In this document: positions 24,241 through 35,620 of the stretch, one piece after another
Numbering within the stretch: the stretch's first letter is position 1
Layout: each line of letters begins with the position of its first letter
Source of the DNA: Sclerodactyla briareus
Taxonomy: Eukaryota; Echinodermata; Holothuroidea; Dendrochirotida; Sclerodactylidae
Reading direction: 5' to 3'
DNA: 64,000 nt
NCBI GenBank assembly: GCA_026419785.1
Contig: JAODTK010000899.1
Coordinates: forward strand, 389,835 to 453,834
Notes under the pieces: generated by a model
The model's database searches: none
Told to the model about the DNA's origin: nothing
The model's input: only the letters and a program-made list of their open reading frames with translations
Made by a program: the position numbers and the translations under genes

Positions 24241-25195
24241 ACCACCCAAATAACTAATTCGGGTTCATACCAACTACTCATCTACAACCTCCACTTGTTT
24301 TCGTTTCATTTTTCGTGTTTCGGGCGACGCCCGAAGTGTGGAAGCTTGGATTACGACAACTGGTGATACACATATTTGTGCATGGCACACGATCAGAGCA
24401 TGTTGCTCTCACTTGAAATCACGACACCTTGTGAATCCGGCCTGTTTCTGCTTTATGTCGTTAGATTTTGACTCCCTAGCCACCTCCCTATACTCCTTCA
24501 GGACTGAATGGGATGCCATTCAACCATAGGCCACCCAGATAGCCGATGAAGTTAATGATTCGTTTTCCTCACAATAGGGGAAAAGATTAATTGTTGTGTT
24601 GTGTTGTGTTGTTGTTGTTGTCACACTCATAGTTGGGGAACATAGGTATCTCAATTCACTTCACGGAACGGTCAAAATATGTTCTAATCAGTATCTATAA
24701 CACGGGTTTTCCATTAACGTAACATGTCATAGATATGATAACCCCAGTACGGTAACAGCAATGTCACACTGACGATTGAAATGAGACATCGCGAAAGCCG
24801 GGGTCAATTTCCCAGCAATGGGATTTATAGTTAACGACCAACGTAAACCCCTCGATGATTCATTCCAGCTGAGGGCAGGGGATTAATATTAATCAATTGT
24901 TAATATTGAGGTCTCCGGTAAACACCCGGCAGGGATCATAATTTGTGTTTTTGCAACTCAGTATGACAGTTACTATTCAATAGAAAATTGCTACAACGGA
25001 AAACAAGGTGTTATGTACCGATTTTCTTCGATACAAGTGAAACGCTCACTGTGTAATAAGTCAGTCAGTCAGCTAGAAGACATAAGTGAGTCCGTGATAT
25101 TTTCTGATAAATATTGTCCAGACATTAAAACAAATGGGATATGAGTACAGATCATTGTGGGTTAAACATGCGAGATCCTTACTAATTTCCTATTT
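24241..25195. other. Unassigned DNA with a TGTTG microsatellite
   Basis: A short (TTGTG)n/(TTG)n microsatellite lies at about 24,592-24,621. AT-rich palindromic words occur near 24,882-24,908. No gene is supported. Confidence 0.5.
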
Positions 25196-25199
25196 TACT

Positions 25200-26080
25200 A
25201 GTTTCCAGACTGTGACCTCTGGTGGACTACTGTAGAGCGCAAACCGCAAAGACCCCGGAAAGCGGGGACTTGTTCGCAGGCTGTTTGCACGACCCCCCCA
25301 CGCTACCCACAGTTACCCTGTGAGGTGAGCTGTCAATTGCCTAGGAGCCCCTCCCCCCCCCCAAAAAAATGCTACCGCGCGGCAACCAATGGTGACGCTT
25401 CGCTTGGATAGCTTGAAAATCGCAAGAAGATAGCGTGGCACTAAAAGTGAAAATCATACTAAGATTAAGTGTATTTTTAATTATCACATGGAAATAAATC
25501 TTGTGATCATATTTGGCATTTGAGAGACCCTAATTTCTTATGTTTGCTACGCTGCGCGGCAAATAATGATGGCCGCTTTGATGGATAGGATAAAGCCGCT
25601 TGATCATACGAAAGATGAGTGAAATTCAATTAATTTAAAATGTTTATTTTACAATTGTACTACATGAAAAATGGCCATCTGGGTCTCACTATTAAAAACA
25701 CCCAATTTTGAAAATTTTCAAATTAATTTTGTTTTCATTATTTGAATGAAACGGGGACACTAGAGATGGATGGTCTTTGCTAGCGTTCAGCGAACAAGCG
25801 ACGGCGAAGTTTTCATGACGTCACGACAAAATATCGTAATTTGCAGAACAACTCGGTATATCGGAATAGCATATTTCAATATTATTATATCGATTTTATT
25901 TGGCGGAAAAATTCGTGAAAATATTACCATTGTGGTTTCAATTATCTAAATTACGGGGCGTATATTGGTGACAAGATTCATTTTAAGCGCCGACAATTCA
26001 TCTTTAACATTAAAAATTCGAGCGCGGCAATCAATGTGTCGTGCAGCTTACATTAAATCACGACATGAAGTCAGTGGCAC
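25200..26080. repeat. Region with three GCGCGGCAA motifs
   Basis: The words GCGCGGCAACCAATGGTGACG (near 25,377), GCGCGGCAAATAATGATGGCC (near 25,553) and GCGCGGCAATCAATGTGTCG (near 26,022) are clearly related. They sit in otherwise AT-rich DNA. The first two are followed by 'ggatag', giving a unit of about 175 bp. A CRE-like palindrome TGACGTCA occurs at 25,816-25,823. This looks like a degenerate repeat array or an old element; no ORF is present. Confidence 0.4.
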
Positions 26081-26089
26081 AGTATTTAT

Positions 26090-26935
26090 TTAACCTCTCT
26101 GAGTTCTGTACCTAATGCGAATCCCTAGTAAAATCCCATGTGATGCCCATAAACTAAAGAGGGTAACAGAAGGAATTGTAGCCAGAAGCCTATCAACTGA
26201 CTATTTGCGAGAATATTCCCAGCGAAAAAAAATGTAGGATTTTTTTTGTGAATCTCAGGGGTGTTGCTTTACATCCATAAGGCATGGAAAAAAGGTTGGA
26301 AGTGTCTTTTTCGTTATCTGACGTTAGTCCGAGTCGTCATCACCTGCTGATGGCCCCCGAACAGAAATTTGCCGACGCCGGCTGGCGCTGTGTGTGGACA
26401 GTGCTATTGAGAAAGTCTCGCGGGAGATATGGTAAGGAGACGTATGAACAGGGAACGTCGGGGTGAACAAGCATAAGTGCGCGCATATCGTATAGGGTAA
26501 AAACAAGTCACTAATAATCTCATAACTCCGGGACAATATGTGAAGTGCTTTGAACATGTCTTCGGCGTGGAAAAAAAGCGCTTATATAAGCTCAGAATTT
26601 GAGTTTATTAACGCAATTGCAAGCAGATTAGAGTATGGAGGTCTAATTTGTCCTTTTTTATGGCCCAATTATTCCCATGATCAAGATTTGAAAAAAAAAA
26701 CTACTTAATTCCTGTAGACATACTACCACATAAATTCCATTTGACAGTAAAAAAACAATCTGGAGTTATCAAGTTTGAAAGGATTCAGACTATGACCTCT
26801 AATGACCTCAAATACCTTTGATGACCCCTAAGCGTAGGGTTCACAGACTCATCATGGAACACGCGGCATATCGATTTATTCAAGTGGCGTCGAGGAGCGT
26901 GTGTACAAGCCAATAAAAAATATGTCGAAATATCA
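26090..26935. other. Unassigned DNA
   Basis: Short ORFs near 26,284-26,557 overlap on opposite strands and are treated as chance. Near 26,790-26,830 there is a short 'tgacctctaatgacctc' stretch of the dispersed GGTCA-rich type seen at 3.1 kb. Confidence 0.4.
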
Positions 26936-26937
26936 AT

Positions 26938-27105
26938 TATTCTTTTTTTTCTTCTTTTTTTTTACTCCGATTACAAAAAAACGATAGGTTGTAATTCGGA
27001 CAACCATCTCGGACTATGGTGTTAACAGGATTTCAACTCGCCTCTGGTGAGCTCAGATGTTCTGACCTGACAAACATACCGCGTAGGGGCTTCTTCCACC
27101 AGATA
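26938..27105 (-). mobile_element. Short tRNA-derived SINE with A-rich tail
   Basis: On the minus strand 'gtcaggtcagaacatctgag' resembles the A box, D arm and anticodon stem of a tRNA. Then 'ctcaccagagg' closes the stem and 'cgagttgaaatcctg' is a damaged B box. About 60 bp further on comes an A-rich tail, seen as the T/C tract at 26,940-26,964. Head, short body and tail in that order are what a small SINE should show. The family is not identified, and the head could not make a functional tRNA. Confidence 0.5.
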
Positions 27106-28160
27106 TGATCGACGATCAGTTCCCATGCTATAAATGTGCTAAAATGGTACTAAAATATATTTGCATAGTTCTTCATCTTTTGGTTCAAAAATGCCCCCCG
27201 ATAATAACGAATTAATTTAGGACTCCGTAAATCCTCCAAGTAAGGCGTTTCCAACTCAGAAAAGGACCAAGGTCAGACGTACCACCACACTCATTTACGT
27301 ACAAGACACCCATACGTTACACATAAACTGCCATGAATGCCACAGATTCATTGCTAGGAATAAATTATGCGCGGTCACGGTGTCTTGAGAAGGCCGAACA
27401 AGACGCACCGGTCATCTTCCCGTATTGTTGCAGACGTGGATTGACCAACGTGCATCATCTAATTAGTCCACCCTCGAGTACTGTGCCTCTGTTTTATAAT
27501 AACAATCGAAAGGTCATTCAAGAGAACATGTTGCTAACCTATACTGGATTCAGCCGGAAGCACAGGGCTTACAGGATCATAAACAAGTGAGTTAAGTCCT
27601 CTTTTCTTAATAAGAAAGCGTGTTATGTTCCAATATGAACATTTTACTGAATCTTGTTACTCTCTACCTATTCTCGACTTATAAAATTACAAAAGTGGCG
27701 GAGAGAGCTGTGTTCAGAACCCCTTTAGTTCCATGTCAAGGTGAGTGGTGGCCACAGGAAAGACGCCTCACTATTTCAACGCTTCACGTAGAAAGGACGG
27801 TTGGTGAAGAATAACTTCATTTCAATTATTTATTATAACTCGGCACAGATTACTACTGAAGGAAAGCAAAACTGTTATCTGTCTATAGAATGGGTTTCAG
27901 TACATACCGGGGAGCCGTGCTCTGGGGACGTGGGGAACATGCACCATCGCCAGTATATATTATCCACAAGTCTAACCATTAAACCCACCATAATCTGTAA
28001 TATATTGATAATTTGATGATTAAATGTTTACAGACAGCGTTTCTCGTATGAGTGAGACTGAAAGACATCATCACGTGTGTTGTTACGGTCTACATGTTGG
28101 TATTCTTAACTCTAAGGAACGTAAGTGGTATTCGTTTATGCCTCGTCTGTAGCGGAGTAT
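27106..28160. other. Unassigned DNA
   Basis: Plus-strand ORFs of 60-85 codons at 27,333-28,016 follow one another without splice signals or recognisable motifs. Nothing else is visible. Confidence 0.4.
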
Positions 28161-28164
28161 CTCT

Positions 28165-28503
28165 GTGTCAGTAAACGGCTGTGTGGGCTTGTGTGTAGCC
28201 AAGTGCGTATGCGCCGGTTTGCTGCAGTTGGGCTGGTTAGAGGGTTTCAGTGTAATGAGTCAGCAGGGTCGTTGTGAGAAATTGAAAAGTGGGTGGTTTC
28301 GTCCCTTTTTTTTTTTTTCTCCTGAACGGGTGCTCGGTGCGGGTACTCTCTTTGTTGAAGACGGTGTACAAGAGGCGGTTTTCTGGCAGCACGTACTTAA
28401 GGAAATATCTGTTTGGTTTGCGGATTTTGAAGGTGAGATGGTATGCTTGGTGACGATCGCATTACTATTGATATCCACCCGCGTTCAAGAGGACGACCTC
28501 TAG
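28165..28503 (+). CDS. Weak coding-like ORF, possible exon
   Basis: The frame is open for 112 codons. The protein-like part is the second half, around DGVQEAVFWQHVLKEIS. A strong splice-donor match GAAG|GTGAGA lies at about 28,432. The sequence CTCTCTTTGTTGAAG at about 28,347-28,361 could be an acceptor, defining an exon of about 72 bp. A 13-base T run interrupts the upstream half, which argues against the whole ORF being coding. I do not recognise it. Confidence 0.15.
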   Translation: MSVNGCVGLCVAKCVCAGLLQLGWLEGFSVMSQQGRCEKLKSGWFRPFFFFSPERVLGAGTLFVEDGVQEAVFWQHVLKEISVWFADFEGEMVCLVTIALLLISTRVQEDDL

Positions 28504-28634
28504 TAACAGCGACTTTTCCAGAAGTACGCTCCCACCCACCACTATAATGTTCCGGGTCACACTAATAACGAGTTCTGCAGACTGTTGATTGTAGGCTCGG
28601 ACAGTGGCTGATTTAAGGACAAAGGAGGGTCGTG

Positions 28635-28900
28635 TGACTACTGGTCATTGCGGTATATTGTCGCGGTGGCCAGGCGTATATAGCAATGGTGGTCCGGGGC
28701 TCCGTCTTTCAAGTGCCATGCAGTGTATAGCGTGGGCATTATGATTTCATAGCTTGGTGCCAGGGTGTTTTTTTTTGGTGTCATGTGCAATGTGAGTGGG
28801 CCATGGGTATCATGATATTGTGGCCATGGGTTTTGAGTTGTATGGGGTCCGTGCGTTTGGGGCTTCCAGAGGCATATAATATCATAAGATTTCGGGCCAG
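28635..28900 (+). repeat. GT-rich degenerate repeat with GGCCATGGG words
   Basis: This stretch is strongly skewed to G and T on the plus strand. It repeats 'gggccatgggtatcatgatat' as 'gtggccatgggttttg' about 25 bp later, with related words nearby ('gcgtgggcattatgat', 'gggtgtttttttttggtgtcatg'). The minus-strand ORFs crossing it are Pro/His/Thr-rich, which reflects the skew. Confidence 0.35.
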
Positions 28901-29574
28901 GCGAGTCATGTCGGCTGAATGAAGGTTGTGACATTTCTCATATTTGTTGGTTCGTGTATTTTTGTTGAATGGTGACATAATAGCCAGAAACATAGAAAGA
29001 CAGACACATAACAGGAAGCTGGAGGAAACAAGAACGCACTAACCTCTTGTCATAATATGTGGCTAAACACCCACATTTATTCTTAGAATTAGACTTCGGA
29101 AGTAAACCTACCATCAATATATTATTCTATGCGGACAGGTGTTAAGTAGTCTGATTGGTTCCGTTACGTTTGGTCTGAACAAGCATTCAGGGTTAACCCT
29201 CCCACATCCTCGAATAACCCTAAAAGACCAATGTCATGTAATATGACTGGACTCTTGGTTACTACGGGGGACCCACAGGATCCTCCATGATACAGATGAA
29301 TTTACAGCAATGTGAAAACATGTACTGCTGAAAAAGGTTGTTACTAAACAAAACTATGATGGGATCCAAATTAAGAAACCTACCAAAATCGTTCACACAA
29401 TAATGAAGATATCTCATTTATTTTAGTGCGTACCCTTTTCGTTTTTTGTGATTATGGAGCAAAAATGCAGCAATTCACAAGTAGGGTCTACGGCCGGCCT
29501 TTGCGTCAATCCCCCGGATGTAGAGATTCCTCAAATTACTCAAAGGTATGGGGGAATATTCTCCACTAGACAAC

Positions 29575-29575
<1 letters not shown>
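28901..29575. other. Unassigned DNA
   Basis: No gene or repeat is supported between the GT-rich block and the C tract. Confidence 0.5.

Positions 29576-29663
<88 letters not shown>
29576..29663 (+). repeat. Homopolymer C tract of 88 bases
   Basis: An uninterrupted run of 88 cytosines is visible directly. A 15-base A run follows about 45 bp downstream. Such a run can form G-quadruplexes on one strand and i-motifs on the other and is very prone to slippage, so the exact length may be inaccurate. ORFs through it encode only Pro or Gly and are artefacts. Confidence 0.95.
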
Positions 29664-31030
29664 ACTAAAAATAGTCGGGTTATCCTATATATTGGGCGTA
29701 TTCCTAAAAAAAAAAAAAAAGTGAACTGGATAACGGCTTGCGTCCATTGGATATTGTGATGACAAGGGTTTTTGAGGTCCACTCTCTCACCACGTTTATT
29801 GAACATGACCTGCCATAGAAGATAAGAATTCATCCTCAGAATTTGTGCAATCCACAACCTAATAGGAGGTTGAGGACATACTCGGTTCATTGATCCAAAA
29901 AGTGTCAAGACACACCATAGACATACGGGACACCGTACACACCCACACCACGCCGCTGGGGATTGATACGTTTATTTGCCTGCAGCAGGAAAAAAAAAGA
30001 AATTCTAAAATACAGGTGGTATAGCGTTATCCTACGGGAACTTCAACATGAACTGTTAAGCTTAACGAAATAAAAGCAGAATATTATAATGGATGTATCA
30101 CGTCCATGTTGGTTAGGAATAGCTACAGCTAATTACTTAATTACATTTTTAAGTACAGAGTGGAATAGAAATAGTTGCAACTTTTTTTAAAATAGTTGCT
30201 ACTTCAAGGTTTTCAAACATTCCAATGTGAGGAGGATTCATCAAGCGTATGCGTGTCAACATTCCGGTCCTTTGAGCATTGCTACCTGCGAGTAAGTGAC
30301 TTTCAAAATCATCAGCAGTGTTATTGACCGGTTCGCATGGTGCTGAGCGGAATATTCCCCAGCGTAAGACGGGGACCATCAAAACGAGAATGTTCACACT
30401 TTGAACGTGCGGGACATCCTGTGACACATGTATGTGTTAGTGTTTCAATGAAATATCTACTTGTTAACCCTTCCCATGATCAAGCGGTGAATGTGTATAC
30501 ACACCATGAGGGAGATAACCAAAACGTGATATCAGAACAGTGCTATGGGTTGTTTTGTTACAATTAGTAGTGATATGAATACCGCATACTCTGTCTTTCG
30601 GGACTTTTCGGACAACTACAGCAACTAAAGTTGTACTAGCCAAAATGTGCAGAGCAATTGTTCAGGCATGAAAAACGCACCATTCCGCAATGGCCCCTGG
30701 GAATTATCTAGCGATAGCATCATCTTCTAGAGAAGCGTATTGGTGGTTTACAATCTCAAGCAGGTGATAATGGGATTGTAGTCGTCTGATCACGCGGGTT
30801 CTTTTTTTTTGGGGGGGCCTCCTAGGGATAAATGATCCTGTTCAATTCAATCCATTTCCCCCGTTCATATGTTGTATTGCACATTCAATGGTTACGCATC
30901 ATTTCTACCACTCTGGTCTAACTAGCTGTGTTCACTCTATATTCAAGCTGTGAGGGGACTGAAGTATTACTCCTCCACTGAATGATTCTGCGACCGGGTG
31001 GCAGGACCGTGTGGGATATGACCCGGACGG
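29664..31030. other. Unassigned DNA with a weak minus-strand ORF
   Basis: The minus-strand ORF at 30,149-30,427 (92 codons) has a soluble stretch around NTADDFESHLLAG but no splice context, and I do not call it. The motif 'acaccacgccgctg' near 29,950 resembles the inward end of hAT-like elements, without a partner. Confidence 0.35.
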
Positions 31031-31330
31031 GTTACGACCAATCAGTGGCTCCTCCCTTCGATCTCTGTAGCAGCAGAGAGCTATGATGAATCGTAGCGAC
31101 AACTTGACTGCTCGTGCGATCGGTCGCAGCTAGTAGCGAAGAGTCGTGAGACCAGTCGCATGGTTCGGAGTTAAAATTCCGCCATTGCGCCGTTTTCATG
31201 CGTCGATTATTATTGTTGTCCTCTCGTGGTGCGAGGTGTACAGATCGAGATCGCGCATGAGAAACTGCCATAAATGAATAATAAAATATGCCCGCCAAGA
31301 GACCCCGCTCGAGTTCTAGCATAATGGTCG
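31031..31330 (-). repeat. GTCGC/GATCG-rich block
   Basis: Words such as 'gtagcgac', 'gcgatcggtcgcagc', 'agtagcgaag' and 'ccagtcgcatgg' crowd this block and partly complement one another. The composition resembles the hairpin-bearing element at 31.84-32.11 kb. A 96-codon minus-strand ORF spans it but looks like a by-product of the CpG-rich words. This is probably an eroded mobile element. Confidence 0.3.
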
Positions 31331-31599
31331 TCGTTAAATTTAATTGGTGGTCGCTTCCTCATCCATGAACGTATCCTGTACTTCCGTATGTTTTATGCAC
31401 CGGTTTCTCTGTTGTAGCAGTACAGGCTACGCACCAAGTGTTGTTGTTGCGTCAACCGAAGCTCACTTCTTCTTCTATGATTACTTTGTAGGAATGTCAG
31501 CATCAATGGGAAATAGCACCAGATGAATCTACGGACAATCCTCTAAGAAACCCAAGATCCCATATTCATCACCATGAGGATGTGTCGGCAAATTGACAT

Positions 31600-31645
31600 T
31601 CTCCCCCCCCCCCCCCCAACATATCACCCGCGCTACGCCGCTGGC
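31600..31645 (+). mobile_element. Orphan hAT-type terminus after a C run
   Basis: A C run of about 15 at 31,604-31,618 is followed by CGCGCTACGCCGCTG (about 31,630-31,644). The order is the same as at the right end of the complete hAT-like element at 46,469-47,509 (C run, then CGCTACGCCCCTG). A matching left end was not found, so this is likely a truncated relative. Confidence 0.4.
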
Positions 31646-31835
31646 TGAGCGAAAGTACTTGAGAACTAGAAGCAAAAACAGAATAGTTTCGTAGTTGGCT
31701 GGGTGGTGCCACTGATCCTAATTCGCTCGGAGGCTGCTACGGGCAGGTGGCACGGGCCAGTCGTCACGCGACAACGACCGGTTACACGCAGGGTTGTGTC
31801 CGACCCGGGTCGAAACCAAGAATGCCGGTGTTAGC

Positions 31836-32115
31836 TCGGACACCGTGGCCGTACCCCATGTCGACAACGGTTTCAGTTGACCATGTAGGATTTGTGGTGT
31901 GGTGATACACGACTAGTGGTACGATCATGTAAACTCATTTGCGATCACTGCGATCTCATATCGCAAATGAATTTTTCAAAGATGACAATCGATCTTGTTG
32001 CGACTAATCTCGTTCTATGATCACCCTCCGACCTCTGCGACGTCCTACGATGAACACGATCTTAACTGTTCAGGTCGCAGTAGGACGTACCCAGCCGGTG
32101 TGACTGGGGCAATAC
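31836..32115. mobile_element. Candidate MITE with strong internal hairpins
   Basis: The left sequence near 31,836-31,870 (ACACCGTGGCCGTACC) resembles the complement of the right end near 32,090-32,110 (ACACCGGCTGGGTACG). The interior has a perfect 11-bp hairpin (31,935-31,945 with 31,960-31,970, TCATTTGCGAT) and a 9-bp inverted repeat (ACGTCCTAC at 32,040-32,048 with 32,080-32,088). It has no ORF. The target duplication was not resolved. Confidence 0.35.
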
Positions 32116-33435
32116 GGTAACAATCGAAGTATCCTAGTTATATAGAAGTTACATGGGGAGTATACACCGTTCCACTACGGTCAGTGAAAGGTGTTTAACA
32201 CAATCAGCATTTCGCGTTTCCTGTGGGTCCTTTAGAAACCAAGTAAAACGTACAGATTTTCGCCTCTGTCGCCTCTGATATGGAACATAACGTAACCTCT
32301 ATTCCGGAAGCACATAAGTAGACACACGATGCCTCTGTTTCATCATAAAAATAAATAGAACCGCCCAATAAGAACATCATAAGTTATAGCCATAGTTAGC
32401 ATAGCTGAAGGGCAGGTGCAACGATACTAAACAGGGACAAAGGGCTTAATTTGAGTAGAGTGTCACAGGCCTGATCTCTCTTTTTTTTTTTTTCTTTTTT
32501 TTATAGAATCATGTTTTTATTGTCTTACCGTATTGTTTTAAACTCCAGGCAGCGAAGTAGCGTAGTTTTTATGCCGCCTCGGTACCGGTATAGGTGGGAG
32601 TTGTGTTACTTATAAGACTATACGACATTACGTGGGCTTATAAAACATCGCTGGCCCTAACCGTGCATGTATGGCAGGTTGTGTAGGAAGTTCAAAGCCC
32701 AGTGCAATAAGCGCTCTGACTGACCTGCATGAGTACAATGCATACCAATAGAATATGTTATGCTGTGTCTTTTCACCTAAACGGGATGTAAACAGCCGTT
32801 TCATTATATGTTGCTCGGACAGGCAGGGGTACTTTGGTCCTATTCTACGGTCCAAAATACGAAGGTGACGGGTAGCGGACACTTTACATAAAACCGTGAA
32901 ATTTTACCTTAAGATGTCAAGATGTTTTCATGAATGTTCCTTGTGAGACGATCAAGACTCAACCAATCAACCATATTGTAACATCAAACCCACTACGTAG
33001 CTGCATGCATAAAAAAAAACTAAAAAAAACACTAAAACACCAAACCATAAAACAAAACAACCCATTATTCTATTCTAAACAACCGGTCTTTATAGTGTCA
33101 ATATGCACATTCGTTAGGATTAAGGTAAATGCCGTAGAATTTTCGAATTAAGAGTAACCATCAAAACAACGTTAGATATAGCCAACTATTACACTGACTC
33201 TCATTAGTTAGTGACAAAGCTCTTAATCTCTTATTTGTGATCAAGCGTAGTAGTGACCATTGATATACGGTAATACCTATCATCGGACATAGAAGGGGCT
33301 ATCGGGTTATACAAAAAAATGTCAATAATATGACTAAAAAAATCGTACCATAACCACAACTGAACAATAGGGCAATTCCCGGAGGTTGCAGAATCTCTCA
33401 GGAATATTGAACCTTGTTTCACCATCTGCCACAGT
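32116..33435. other. Unassigned DNA with T- and A-rich tracts
   Basis: A T-rich tract lies at about 32,480-32,504 and an A-rich tract at 33,008-33,062. ORFs are short and overlap on both strands. No gene is supported. Confidence 0.45.
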
Positions 33436-33439
33436 GACA

Positions 33440-34121
33440 CAAATTGTGGCCAAATGGACAGAATTTAACAAAATTGTTTTGAAAAATAACAAATCCCCAT
33501 GCAAAAACTATTCATAGTAATTTTCAGCATTAAATGGCTGGGAAACTCGCATTTTGAAATTATACCTATTCCTAAAAGTTAACCATTGAATCCTTCCAAT
33601 CTCTATATATCACTAGAGAAGAAAAGATTCAGAAATCCCCAAATTGGCTAACAATCAATTCCCCATCCTAACATCCATTGTGCCTTTTATCATTGCTGCC
33701 AAATTTGGGAATCATGGAGCTAGTGGAATCGCAATTATCTTGAAAGGAAAATAGTTAAAAATGAAAAATTGTCCCAAAATGTGTTTTGCCTCCTAATTTT
33801 CACAATTTTTGATGTTTCTAAGATAATTTTCTAATTTTGAGGGGGAAAATATGTTTTGTGGGCTTTTTGAGGCATGTGCAAAAAATTTTACCTCTGTTCG
33901 GCCACTCAAAGGGGAGATTGGAGATATATGCGAAACTCATAGAAACAATCTGACGGACATGCAAACGAACAACACTGACCCCCAGCCACACACAAACGGA
34001 CACTTTCTGAGGGCAACTCGATTGCGGATCACCCGCACACTAATGTGGGGCTACACCCCAAGGGGTACCCTCAGAAGATAATTCTTAACCACACTATGGT
34101 TGACAATAGCAACCGTTGCTA
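33440..34121 (-). repeat. Interspersed repeat A, copy 2 (longest)
   Basis: On the minus strand this copy begins with CAACGGTTGCTATTG near 34,117. It passes through a GTGTGTGG-rich stretch and 'cgtcagattgtttctatgag', then 'cgcatatatctcc'. It continues into a long A/T-rich part with TGATTCCCAAATTTGGCAGC and 'aaaaggcacaatgg' and 'tttggggatttc'. The copy at 44,670-45,370 has the same words in the same order. The element is at least 650 bp long with no ORF, and its class is unknown. At the start, TAGCAACCGTTGCTA is a near-palindrome. Confidence 0.65.
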
Positions 34122-34885
34122 TGGTAAACGGCAACAGTAAAGATAGGTGTGAGATGCAAAAATGTCTAATCGCATTCCGCCCATATGGGGACCGATGAAA
34201 TACTTATTTTATTCATATCATTCCTTTATCGTAAAGTCGGGGGTTTATTATTATGAAGATCAATATTATGATTTTCAAAAATCAGCTAGTACACCTTATA
34301 CAAAAATATTGAGGGAGGTGTTCTTGGTGCAGATAGCACCCTGATGTCACTTAACATCGAGCTGATTGTGTTAAATACATATTCCTTCCTACATAGCTAG
34401 CTTTTAGTTAGCAACCAGGGTGTATTTGAAATCGAAAGAATAGACGCTCCAATTCCTACACTATACCTTTGAGGAGTTAATAGGCAAATTGAAACGACTG
34501 GCACGGCCAGCACGAGATTTCGTATTGTTTTGCAATACTATTATGATTTAATTCTGTCCGTATATACCCAATGTTCTAAATCAGCGGAATCAAGCCTGCC
34601 TCATCATCTTCTGGAGGAATAGTTTTTACTTACAGGGGAGAAAGTGCCACCATAAATCTGTACTATCTTACACCCTATACTACAATGAATGCCATGTTTT
34701 AAGTTGAAAGCAGATGAGAATTTAATTCAGTGTAATTCCAGCAAAAGTGACGGCTGATGCATTACCGTTTTTTCCTTTATATAACATAAAAACGAAGTGG
34801 CTTATTGATTCTCGACTCATTTTTAATACCTATGATCAGATACAAGAACAAATGGGATAGTGGAAAGATAAACTCAACTCCAGCT
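34122..34885. other. Unassigned DNA
   Basis: No gene or repeat is supported. ORFs are short. Confidence 0.5.
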
Positions 34886-34889
34886 CCGA

Positions 34890-35620
34890 TCCAAAACAAT
34901 AGGATCAAACGTCCTCATAAGGGGGGAACCCACATACCAAGTATGGTACCTGATCCCTCCCTGGTGAGGTCGAATCATTTAGTCCACACCCAAAATTGGA
35001 CCAAAAATATTAGTTCTTAACAATTTTAAAATTTCGCGAAAAATGACCCCTGCTTCTACACCAAAAACAAACAATAGGGTTCTTGTAACCCCCCTCCTCC
35101 CATGAAACGACAGATGCGAACTCCCAGCTTGACCAGACAAGGCGTCCTGGACTTACCGTGTCCAAAAGGTTATTCAGACTTTCACCTCTTGTGACCTCAG
35201 ATGCCCTTTGACCTAACCACCCCAAACAATAGGGAAGCCTTGTCATTATCAATCATGGGTCTATTCAAATATGAGCTCGATCCATCCAGTGGGGTTAAGT
35301 CATTGTGTCCGCAAGCTGAAATTGGCAAAAATATCAGTTTTTCTACCATTTCTCATTTTTTAGTCAAGAATGACCCCACGCGCTACACCAAAAACATTGG
35401 GTTTTTGTAGTCCCCCATGAGAGAACAGTCAGTGCCAAAGTTCAAGCTTAACGGACTGAAGATTTCTGGATTTGGCTGTTCACAGGTATTTCAGTAACGT
35501 TGACTTATGTACCACAAATGGACCTCTGATCTAACCTCAGATCAATAAGGATCATTTCCCTCAATCAGGAACCCACCTCCCCAAGTAAGTTCAATCTCTC
35601 GGTGGGATCGAGTTATCTTG
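34890..35620 (+). repeat. 327-bp degenerate tandem repeat
   Basis: The landmark 'ctacaccaaaaaca' occurs at 35,056 and 35,383, a spacing of 327 bp. Each is preceded by 'aatgacccc' and followed by 'gggttcttgtaaccccc' or 'gggtttttgtagtccccc'. 'ggaacccac...ggtgaggtcgaatcatttagtcc' near 34,925 recurs in diverged form near 35,270 and 35,567. That gives parts of three units. The GGTCA/TGACC words link it loosely to the 3.1-kb block. It is not coding. Confidence 0.65.

Noticed and set aside
29448..29908. Pro-rich and Gly-rich ORFs of 103 and 122 codons
   Set aside because: They are translations of the C88 tract.
30149..30427. Minus-strand ORF with a TADD motif, considered as reverse transcriptase
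   Set aside because: The context around ADD lacks the hydrophobic flanks and neighbouring motifs of reverse transcriptase.
30341..31652. GCTGAGCG at about 30,343 and again next to the hAT-type end at about 31,645, as a possible 8-bp target duplication
   Set aside because: The sequence following the first copy (GAATATTCC) is not a CAGGGGCG-type left end, and an 8-mer match over this distance has a chance of a few per cent.
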